Of a stretch of 56,130 nt of DNA, positions 49,959-56,130 are shown piece by piece. The notes below the pieces were generated by a model, which was given only the letters and a program-made list of their open reading frames with translations, searched no databases and was not told the DNA's origin. This DNA comes from Acidimicrobiia bacterium (GTDB taxonomy: Bacteria; Actinomycetota; Acidimicrobiia; UBA2766). A program made the translations under genes and the position numbers. Position 1 is the first letter of the stretch; each line of letters starts with the position of its first letter. The stretch spans positions 1-56,130 of the forward strand of contig JAIBAC010000004.1 of assembly GCA_019695375.1 (NCBI GenBank). Direction: 5' to 3'.

Positions 49959-51427
49959 ACCCGGCGGCGCCGTCGTCGGCGGACGCGCTCGGGACGACAG
50001 CTGCCGGCCTCGAGGCGACCCTTCTCGCGTTCGTGACCGAGCTCCGCACCGCCGGTGTGCCGGTCTCGATCGCGGAGAGCCTCGATGCGCTCGAGGTAGT
50101 CGGTCTCGTGGGAATCGGGGACCGCCCGTCGTTCAAGGCCGCGCTCGCCGCGACGCTCGTCAAGAACCACGCCCACCACGGGGCGTTCGACACCGCCTTC
50201 GAGGTGTTCTTCGCTTCGACCCCGTTCGAACGGATCGGAGACGATCGCGACGAGCTCGCCGAGGCACTCGCCGGCGCAGAGAGTGCCGGTGGGGCCGGTG
50301 GTGCCGGCGACGGCGACGTCGACGATCTCGTCGAGGCGCTGTTCCAGGCGCTGCTCGCCGGAGACGAGGGCCGCGTCCGCGGCCTGGCCCGCCTCGCGGT
50401 CACGCGCAACGCCGGCATGGAGTCCGGCCGGCCGGTAGGCGGGACCTACTACATCTACCGGACCCTGCGTGCTGTCGAACCCGAGAAGATCATGGAGCGG
50501 CTCCTCGCGCAGATGCGTGAGGCAGCCCACGAGGAGGGTGAGAACCTGTCTGCGCTCGAGGAGCGCATGCTCCGCGAGGAGTTCGAGGCGCGCCTGGAGG
50601 CCTTCCGCGAGGAGGTGCGTTCCGAGATCCGCCGCGCGCTCGTCGACGACCGCGGAGCGGAGGCGATGGCGAAGACGCTGCGCAAGCCGCTGCTCGAAGA
50701 GGTCGATTTCATGCACGCCACCTCGGCGGAGATGAAGGAGCTGCAGCGGGCCGTGCGCCCGCTGGCACGCCGGCTCGCGGTACGGCTGCAACGCAAGCGC
50801 ATGCACCGTCGTCGTGGTCGCCTCGACGTGCGCAGGACGATGCGCGAGTCGCTGTCCTCCGGTGGCGTGCCCCTCGACCCGAAGTTCCGTCACGCACGGC
50901 CGCACAAGCCCGAGATCTTCCTGCTGTGCGACATCTCGGGCTCTGTCGCCAGCTTCGCACGCTTCACACTGCAGCTCGTGTACGCGATGCAGAGCCAGTT
51001 CAGCCAGGTGCGGTCGTTCGTGTTCATCGACGACTGCGACGAGGTGACCGACCTCTTCGACACCGACGACCTCGGTGATGCGCTCGCTCGCATCAACAGC
51101 GAGGCAAACGTCGTCTGGATCGACGGGCACTCCGACTACGGCCACGCCTTCGCGCGCTTCGACGAGCAGTACGGGGACTCGGTGTCATCGAAGACGTCGC
51201 TGATCGTCACCGGCGACGCCCGCAACAACTACCACGCGTCGGAGGCGGCCGTCATCGCCGACCTCGCCCACCGCGCGCGGCACGTCTACTGGCTGAACCC
51301 CGAGCCGATCAGCTACTGGGACACGGGTGACTCGATCGTGTCCGAGTACGGCGCCCACATCGACGGCGTGTTCGAGGTGCGGAACCTGACCCAGCTCGAA
51401 CGTTTCGTCGAGGCTCTGGTCGACTGA
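49955..51427 (+). CDS. VWA-domain protein, CoxE-like
   Basis: The protein is 490 aa from ATG 49955 (overlap with the MoxR stop). The N-terminal 300 residues are helical: EATLLAFVTELRTAGVPVSIAESLDAL opens the CoxE-like region, and a long charged segment with many Glu/Arg precedes the VWA domain. The MIDAS motif is DISGS (Asp326, Ser328, Ser330), followed by FVFIDDCDEVTDLF and a later DARNNYHASE. The pairing of MoxR and VWA is seen in CO-dehydrogenase maturation (CoxD, CoxE) and in other enzyme activation systems. It is cytosolic, with no signal peptide. The client is not visible in this window. Confidence 0.9.
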   Translation: MNPAAPSSADALGTTAAGLEATLLAFVTELRTAGVPVSIAESLDALEVVGLVGIGDRPSFKAALAATLVKNHAHHGAFDTAFEVFFASTPFERIGDDRDELAEALAGAESAGGAGGAGDGDVDDLVEALFQALLAGDEGRVRGLARLAVTRNAGMESGRPVGGTYYIYRTLRAVEPEKIMERLLAQMREAAHEEGENLSALEERMLREEFEARLEAFREEVRSEIRRALVDDRGAEAMAKTLRKPLLEEVDFMHATSAEMKELQRAVRPLARRLAVRLQRKRMHRRRGRLDVRRTMRESLSSGGVPLDPKFRHARPHKPEIFLLCDISGSVASFARFTLQLVYAMQSQFSQVRSFVFIDDCDEVTDLFDTDDLGDALARINSEANVVWIDGHSDYGHAFARFDEQYGDSVSSKTSLIVTGDARNNYHASEAAVIADLAHRARHVYWLNPEPISYWDTGDSIVSEYGAHIDGVFEVRNLTQLERFVEALVD

Positions 51428-51483
51428 GCGCCGCCGGGTTCAGGTTTGATCGCGTCGGTGCCGACACTCAGGGGGAAGACAAC

Positions 51484-52065
51484 GTGACCGAGCGCCTCGG
51501 TGTGTTCGGGGGAACCTTCGACCCGCCCCACTTCGGGCACCTGGCCGCGGCGCGTGCTGCGAGGCGGGTGGCCGCGCTGGACAGGGTCCTGTTCGTGCCC
51601 GCCGGCCGGCCCTGGCAGAAGAGCGACCGCGCGGTCAGTTCGGCGGAGGACCGCTACCGCATGACACAACTGGCCATCCGCGACGACGAACCCGCATTCG
51701 CGGTGAGCCGTGTCGAGGTCGACCGCCCGGGACCGTCCTACACCGTCGACACCCTCGAGGCCCTCGACCGTGACGGGCGCGACCTCTTCCTCGTCCTCGG
51801 TGCGGACGCGGCCGCCGGCATCGACACCTGGCACATGCCCGGGCGCGTGTGCGACCTCGCTGTGCTCGCGGTCGTGAACCGGCCCGAGAGTGCGAGTCCG
51901 CCCGCACGTCCTGGGTGCAGGACCGTCGACGTCGACATGGAGCCGGTCGCTGTGTCGGCGACAGAGGTGCGCAGACGTCTTCGTGCCGGACTGGACGTCA
52001 GCGGCCTCCTGCCGGAGCAAGTCGCTGAGTATGCGCAGCAGCGGGGTCTCTATGGCGGCCGTTGA
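51484..52065 (+). CDS. nadD: Nicotinate-nucleotide adenylyltransferase
   Basis: The protein is 193 aa from GTG 51484. It converts nicotinate mononucleotide to deamido-NAD. The nucleotidyltransferase motif GGTFDPPHFGH is at residues 9-19 and the second motif (ISSTxIR type) appears as VSATEVRRRL near 158. TDT-like PSYTVDTLEAL and FLVLGADAAAGIDTWH are the substrate-binding regions. It lies before the LCP-like gene and rsfS, the usual actinobacterial order, and overlaps the LCP-like gene by 14 bp. The 56-bp gap from the VWA gene has no clear promoter. Confidence 0.94.
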   Translation: MTERLGVFGGTFDPPHFGHLAAARAARRVAALDRVLFVPAGRPWQKSDRAVSSAEDRYRMTQLAIRDDEPAFAVSRVEVDRPGPSYTVDTLEALDRDGRDLFLVLGADAAAGIDTWHMPGRVCDLAVLAVVNRPESASPPARPGCRTVDVDMEPVAVSATEVRRRLRAGLDVSGLLPEQVAEYAQQRGLYGGR

Positions 52066-53734
52066 CAGCGACGACGTCTGGGGCCCGCTGATCGCGCCCG
52101 GCGACGACACGCGCTCTGGCGCCGTGGCGGTCGCTCGATCGTGGTCGCCCGAATACCTCGACCGCACCGTGGAGGAGTCAGCCGGGCACGCAACCGTCGA
52201 GGGCGTCCTCGGCGCCGCACCGGCGTGGGGTGCGGCACCGGCTCACACGGCGGATCCCTTCGAGCACTACGTCCCGCCGGCCTTGCTGCCCCTCGACGAC
52301 GTATCCCTCGGGCTCGCCGACGAACTCGAAGGAACCGGGTGGATCGAGGCCGGTGGTGCCAATCCCCTCGGTGGGTACATGGCCGCCGATCCCTTCGAGG
52401 TGGAGCAGTCACGCACGCTCGCCCGCGGTCGCGCCGCATTCGCGGGACTCGATCTCATGGGAGGTCCCCAGCGGGTCCAGCTCACCCGCGTCGAGCGCAA
52501 CCGGCTCGGGGCGCGCCTCACGTGGGCGCGGCGCCTGTTCGCGTTCGGCGTCCTGATCTGCATGGTGGGCGTCGTCATCGGCGCGATCCGTTCGCACGCG
52601 ACCGCGGCTCCACCGGCCGTCGCCGACGCACGTCCCGCCGAAGGCAGCGCCACCCTGTTGATCCAGAAGGACGGTGCCGCCCTCACGGCGGTCACGCTGC
52701 TCGTGTCCCAGCCCGGCGGTGGGCGGGTGATCCTGGTGCCCACCGGCGTCAGCGCCGTCGTGCCCGGTGTCGGTCCGGCAACCCTCGCTGCCGCCACCGC
52801 CGACCCGGCGATCACGACCGCTACGGTCGCCGACACGCTCGGGGTGCGCATCGACCACTGGATCCAGACGGACTCCTTCGGGCTCGAGCAGCTGTTCGGG
52901 ACCTATGGGACGCTGCCTGTCGAGGCTCCCACCGACGTCGTGGCGGTGCGATCCGCTGTGCGGCCCGGCGCCGGTGTGGACACCGAGCTGTCCTCGCGTT
53001 CGGTGTCGGTCCACGCCGGACACAACGACCTCGACGCTCACGACAGCGTGGCCTACATGAACGCGATGACGGCGGACGGTGAGCTCGCCCGCCTCGCACG
53101 TCAGGCCGACGTGTGGAAGGCCTTCCTCGGCCGGTTGCGGGACGAGCCTCAGCGCGCCGCGGCACTGTTGGGCGCCAACAGGCTGATGACCAGCGACGAC
53201 ACGGAGATGCGCGAGGTCGGTGCCGTCCTCGGCGGTCTCGCCGGCGCGAGCGCCGTCGAGTTCGGGGTTCTCCCGGTCGTCGCGACCGCCCGCGCCGCCG
53301 ATGGCACCGAGGCCTTCCGGCCCGACACCGCGGGCGTGGCACGAACCGTCGCATCGTTGCCGACCGATGTCGTCGTCGAGGGCCAGAAGCCGCGCCTCGG
53401 TCTGACAGTGAGCAACGGCGTCGGAGCGGGCACGATCGCCGGCGTGGTCCGCAGCGTCGTCCCGACCGAGTCCGACCTGGTGCTGTCCTCCGCCACCGAT
53501 GCCGCGTACGATGAGACGCTCATCGTGTACTACCGGGAGGCCCAGCGGCCTGCGGCCGAGGCGCTACGCAACCGTCTCGGGATCGGCAGGGTGGTCAAGG
53601 ACCTCCGGGATCAGGACGTAGTGGACGTGAGCGTCACACTCGGTAGCGATGCCGAGCGTGCGCACTCGGCATCGGCGACGGAGCAGCAACCTGCAGCAGG
53701 CATCGACGACATCACCAACGCCGGACCCGGCTGA
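52052..53734 (+). CDS. LytR-CpsA-Psr-like membrane protein with LytR_C domain, degenerate LCP core
   Basis: The protein is 560 aa from ATG 52052, inside the end of nadD. Residues 1-160 are cytoplasmic and acidic, followed by one TM helix (about 162-179). The extracellular part has LCP-like structure: SATLLIQKDGAALTAVTLL, then VADTLGVRIDHWIQTDSFGLEQLF, which aligns with the G-(I/V)-xxIDHYxxxDF segment of LCP proteins. The Arg/Asp residues that bind the polyprenyl pyrophosphate and metal are not in their expected places. A LytR_C domain (GLTVSNGVGAGTIAGVV ... VYYREAQRPAAEALRNRLGIGRVV) closes the protein. Active LCP enzymes attach polymers to peptidoglycan; this one may be inactive or a partner. 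Confidence 0.78.
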   Translation: MAAVDSDDVWGPLIAPGDDTRSGAVAVARSWSPEYLDRTVEESAGHATVEGVLGAAPAWGAAPAHTADPFEHYVPPALLPLDDVSLGLADELEGTGWIEAGGANPLGGYMAADPFEVEQSRTLARGRAAFAGLDLMGGPQRVQLTRVERNRLGARLTWARRLFAFGVLICMVGVVIGAIRSHATAAPPAVADARPAEGSATLLIQKDGAALTAVTLLVSQPGGGRVILVPTGVSAVVPGVGPATLAAATADPAITTATVADTLGVRIDHWIQTDSFGLEQLFGTYGTLPVEAPTDVVAVRSAVRPGAGVDTELSSRSVSVHAGHNDLDAHDSVAYMNAMTADGELARLARQADVWKAFLGRLRDEPQRAAALLGANRLMTSDDTEMREVGAVLGGLAGASAVEFGVLPVVATARAADGTEAFRPDTAGVARTVASLPTDVVVEGQKPRLGLTVSNGVGAGTIAGVVRSVVPTESDLVLSSATDAAYDETLIVYYREAQRPAAEALRNRLGIGRVVKDLRDQDVVDVSVTLGSDAERAHSASATEQQPAAGIDDITNAGPG

Positions 53735-54116
53735 CGAGACCCTGCAGGCTGCGATGGCGGCTGCCCGTGCGGCCGACGACAAGAAGGCCCTCGACGTCGT
53801 CGTGCTCGACGTGGGGGACACGATCGGGGTCGTCGACTACTTCGTGATCGCCTCGGCCAGCAACGACAGGCAGGTGCGGACGATCGTCGACACGATCGAG
53901 GAGCGTCTGCGCACCCGCGATGACGATGCCGCAGACAGCGGGGCTGCGCGGATCCCGATCGGACGTGAGGGCGTGGATGCGAGCCGTTGGGCGCTGCTCG
54001 ACTACGGCGACCTGGTCGTGCACGTGTTCCTCGACGAGGTGCGCCGCTTCTACGACCTCGAGCGTCTGTGGGCCGACGCGCCCCGCGTCGCGTGGGTCGA
54101 CGTGCCGCCGGCCTAG
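53649..54116 (+). CDS. rsfS: Ribosomal silencing factor RsfS
   Basis: The protein is 155 aa if ATG 53649 is the start; ATG 53754 would give 120 aa but would remove the first family helix (ETLQAAMAAARAADDKK), so the true start is probably between 53649 and 53710 inside the LCP-like gene. The RsfS core follows: ALDVVVLDVGDTIGVVDYFVIASASNDRQVRTIVDTIEERL, then EGVDASRWALLDYGDLVVHVFLDEVRRFYDLERLWADAP. RsfS binds L14 on the 50S subunit and blocks joining when nutrients are short. It ends the nadD-LCP-rsfS group. Its stop shares the four bases CTAG with the stop of the converging kinase gene. Confidence 0.9.
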   Translation: MPSVRTRHRRRSSNLQQASTTSPTPDPADETLQAAMAAARAADDKKALDVVVLDVGDTIGVVDYFVIASASNDRQVRTIVDTIEERLRTRDDDAADSGAARIPIGREGVDASRWALLDYGDLVVHVFLDEVRRFYDLERLWADAPRVAWVDVPPA

Positions 54117-55696
54117 AGCGAAACGCGGGGCTTGTCTGCTGCGGCGTCGGCAGGAATCCCGTCGTAGACCTCGACCGCCGGTGGCGGGAAGAGGCGCTCG
54201 AGGCCTGCGCCGATCCTGTGCGCCAGCTCGGCGGCGGACAGCTCGTGCTCGCCCGGCTGGGGCGCGACGGTGACGCTCATGATGGCCGGCTCGATGCCGG
54301 CCGACCGGAGGGATCTGCCCTGTTCCGATGCGAGCCGCACCCGCAAGCGCGCTTCGATCGCGGCGGCCCCGCCGGCGTCGCAGGCGGCGAGCACACCGAC
54401 GAGATCCGGGACGTTCACGCCGGGGAAGCCCGTCGCCACGAGGTCGCGGTCGCGTATCGCGGATCGCACGAGCCGGGTCGTGTCGTCGAGGCGTGAGGTG
54501 GGGTGGCGGGGGTCGGGTGGAGGCACCTTGATCACCACACAGCTCACCCCCTGGGGACCGTCCCCGCCAGGCTGCGCCAGCGCCGAGACCATGTGCTCGA
54601 GCGTGTAGCTCGGCAACGTGAAGTGGAACGTGGTGCCCGACCCGGCGCCGGACTCGGCCCAGATCCGGCCACCGTGCGCCTCCACCAGGCGCTTGCAGAG
54701 GTAGAGGCCGAGACCGAGTCCGCGGCGGCTCGACCGCAGTTCGTCCACGGACTGGCGAAGTGGATCGAACAAGGCGGCCGCGATCGCAGGATCGATGCCG
54801 GGTCCGTCGTCGCGAACGGAGACGGTCACCACCGACCGCGTCTGGTTCGTGCTCGCCGACAGGTGCACGTCGGAGCCCTCGGGCGAGAACTTGACGGCGT
54901 TGTCGACGAGGTGATCGATGATCTTGCGTGCTCGGGCAGGGTCGGCGAGCACGTCAGGCAGGTTGTCGGCGACCTCGACGACGAGGTGCGAGCCGCGTTC
55001 GCCGGCCTTCGTGACCGCGTCGGCGATCGCGTCGCGCAGCAGCTCGGTGGGATCTGTGCGCTCGGGATCGACGCGGGTGCGTCCCCGATCGGCGCTCGCG
55101 GCGTCGAGGAGGTCGTCGACCATCCGGCGCAGCTGCGCGCAGTTGCGCAACGCTATCTCGAGGCATTCTTTGAGCGGGAGGGGGAGGTCGTCGTAGAGCT
55201 GTTCGGTCAGGATCTCCAGCGTGCCGTAGACCGCGGTGAGAGGTGTGCGCAGCTCGTGCGAGACGTGCCCGAGGAAGTTCTCGCGCCGTGCCGACACCTC
55301 GTCCGCGAGGCTCAGCACGCGACCCTGGCCGGCTTTGAGCTGGCGCCAGATCACGGCCGCCTGGGTGGCGACCGAGTCCATGCCACCAGTGCCGCCATCA
55401 TGCGTGTCGGGTACCACGAGGACGGCGTGAACGCCGGCAGGGGCGGCGTCGGCTGCCGCGGCGTGGGAGGTGGCGACGACGACGCTCCCACACACCTGGC
55501 GCGCCGCGACCCAGGCGGCATCGAACAGATCGGCAGGCGCGACGACGACGTCGGTGGTCCCGCACGCGGCCTCGGCGTCGAGCATGGACGCGACCCGCCG
55601 GACCTCGACGCCGGAGACGTGACCGGCTATTGCGTCGGCGAGGTCTCGGGGTGCGCGGTGGCCTTCGTCGACGACCAGCACACGCAGGTGTTCCAT
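54113..55696 (-). CDS. Hybrid-like sensor histidine kinase with degenerate receiver-like head and GGDEF-like tail
   Basis: The protein is 527 aa from ATG 55696; GTG 55726 is an alternative. Residues 1-110 are receiver-like (EHLRVLVVDE), but the phosphoacceptor Asp is not in place. HisKA follows with His147 (FLGHVSHELRTPLT). The ATPase domain has N box DNAVKFS, DDGPGID and GLGLGLYLCKRL. After the catalytic domain a 130-residue tail (from about 395) has a pattern like GGDEF proteins: LVRSAIRDRDLVATGFPG...DLVGVLAACDAGGAAAIEARLRVRL, with no GG(D/E)EF. It has no TM segment, so it is a soluble kinase. The partner response regulator is not in the window. A 62-bp repeat array lies upstream. Confidence 0.83.
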   Translation of the reverse strand: MEHLRVLVVDEGHRAPRDLADAIAGHVSGVEVRRVASMLDAEAACGTTDVVVAPADLFDAAWVAARQVCGSVVVATSHAAAADAAPAGVHAVLVVPDTHDGGTGGMDSVATQAAVIWRQLKAGQGRVLSLADEVSARRENFLGHVSHELRTPLTAVYGTLEILTEQLYDDLPLPLKECLEIALRNCAQLRRMVDDLLDAASADRGRTRVDPERTDPTELLRDAIADAVTKAGERGSHLVVEVADNLPDVLADPARARKIIDHLVDNAVKFSPEGSDVHLSASTNQTRSVVTVSVRDDGPGIDPAIAAALFDPLRQSVDELRSSRRGLGLGLYLCKRLVEAHGGRIWAESGAGSGTTFHFTLPSYTLEHMVSALAQPGGDGPQGVSCVVIKVPPPDPRHPTSRLDDTTRLVRSAIRDRDLVATGFPGVNVPDLVGVLAACDAGGAAAIEARLRVRLASEQGRSLRSAGIEPAIMSVTVAPQPGEHELSAAELAHRIGAGLERLFPPPAVEVYDGIPADAAADKPRVSL

Positions 55697-55756
55697 CCTC
55701 AAGGCATCGGTCGATTCGGTCAACACGTGAGGAATTCGCCCCGGCAGGTCGGCAGG

Positions 55757-55880
55757 CGGTGGGTGGCTGGGACGTGGGGACGTAGATCGCGCTGTGAGGT
55801 CGTTTTGCGTCCCCACGTGGGTGGGTGGCTGGGACGTGGGGACGTAGATCGCGTTGTGAGGTCGTTTTGCGTCCCCACGT
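55757..55880. repeat. Tandem array, two 62-bp units (family A, locus 3)
   Basis: Units begin (GGCTGGGACG) at 55765 and 55827. The core ACGTGGGGACG pairs with CGTCCCCACGT 25 bases on, and the loop keeps TCGCGCTGTGA, or TCGCGTTGTGA in the second unit. The right end (CCCCACGTGTGGGG) runs directly into the 94-bp repeat. The array lies upstream of the histidine kinase start. Confidence 0.9.
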
Positions 55881-56130
55881 GTGGGGTGGCATGCCGAGGT
55901 GCTTCCTCTCTGGACGTCCGCGAGTGGTGGTGTGTGGTTCGCAGGGTCCGTAGGAGGAAGCGCCGAGCGCCTCTGTGGGGTGGCAGGCCGAGGTGCTTCC
56001 TCTCTGGACGTCCGCGAGTGGTGGTGTGTGGTTCGCAGGGTCCGTAGGAGGAAGCGCCGAGCGCCTTTGTGGGGTGGCAGGCCGAGGTGCTTCCTCTCTG
56101 GACGTCCGCGAGTGGTGGTGTGTGGTTCGC
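55881..56130. repeat. Tandem array of 94-bp units (family C), running off the window
   Basis: Units beginning GTGGGGTGGC start at 55881, 55975 and 56069, exactly 94 bp apart; the third is cut by the window edge. Copies differ by only a few bases (ATGCCG or AGGCCG; CCTCTG or CCTTTG). Each can fold: GCTTCCTC pairs with GAGGAAGC near the other end, GGAC with GTCC inside that, and GCGA with TCGC innermost. The array length outside the window is unknown. Confidence 0.88.

Noticed and set aside
53649-53760. Frameshift between the LCP-like gene and rsfS
   Set aside because: Both proteins are complete. The overlap is explained by an rsfS start inside the upstream gene.

Overview
The window is high-GC, gene-dense bacterial DNA that looks like an actinobacterial chromosome, probably from the class Acidimicrobiia or a close relative. 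The class is an inference. The actinobacterial call rests on three things. The gene order tig - clpP - clpX - folC - ndk - mreBCD - mrdA - rodA - radical SAM/DUF2344 pair - rne - rplU - rpmA - obgE - proB - nadD - LCP-like - rsfS is the one known from Streptomyces and other Actinobacteria. A mycoredoxin and a PIG-L/MshB-type deacetylase point to mycothiol chemistry. Many start codons have no Shine-Dalgarno sequence and carry a TANNNT -10 box only 6-10 bases upstream, as in actinobacterial leaderless transcripts.

Layout. 1-6000: the end of a DUF6544 gene, a proline-rich membrane protein with two Excalibur-like domains, alanine dehydrogenase, a Tat-exported metallophosphoesterase with a lipoprotein and a membrane protein behind it, and yajQ. 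6000-15450: a tandem 62-bp repeat array, ettA, a calcium-type P-ATPase, an SDR, a thiolase, a small Cys protein, a NYN-LOTUS-LOTUS protein and a TetR/SnoaL pair with a double operator. 15590-21000: peptide deformylase, a double-ACT protein, greA, a PilZ protein, a PhyH-like dioxygenase, a DEAD-box helicase and a PIG-L deacetylase. 21050-24000: a loose cluster of six tRNAs (Leu, Lys, His, Arg, Gly, Pro) with small genes and a second 62-bp array between tRNA-Gly and tRNA-Pro. 24000-28000: mycoredoxin, trigger factor, ClpP and ClpX. 28000-30600: an unknown antisense gene and a secreted alpha-toroid protein with a structured 5' leader. 30660-39400: folC, ndk and the rod-shape/elongation operon. 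39590-48880: the radical SAM/DUF2344 pair, RNase E/G, TatA, L21, L27, a different 63-bp repeat array, Obg, ProB and an unknown gene. 49040-54120: a MoxR/VWA pair behind three GTTATCC sites, then nadD, a degenerate LCP protein and rsfS. 54113-56130: a histidine kinase reading leftward, behind a third 62-bp array that runs directly into a 94-bp tandem repeat leaving the window.

How the genes fit together. The centre is housekeeping: nascent-chain folding and proteolysis (tig, clpP, clpX), folate and nucleotide supply (folC, ndk), lateral wall synthesis (mreBCD, mrdA, rodA), RNA turnover and ribosome assembly (rne, rplU, rpmA, obgE, rsfS), and proline and NAD synthesis (proB, nadD).

The least explained content is intergenic. 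Tandem imperfect-palindrome arrays occur at four places. One 62-bp family is found at three of them, two sequence-unrelated families share its nested-hairpin design, and one array lies inside the rpmA-obgE operon. The roughly 170-nt structured leader ahead of the alpha-toroid gene, the paired operators and the kinase with a degenerate GGDEF-like tail are the other main leads. No CRISPR array, prophage, transposase or known defence system was seen.
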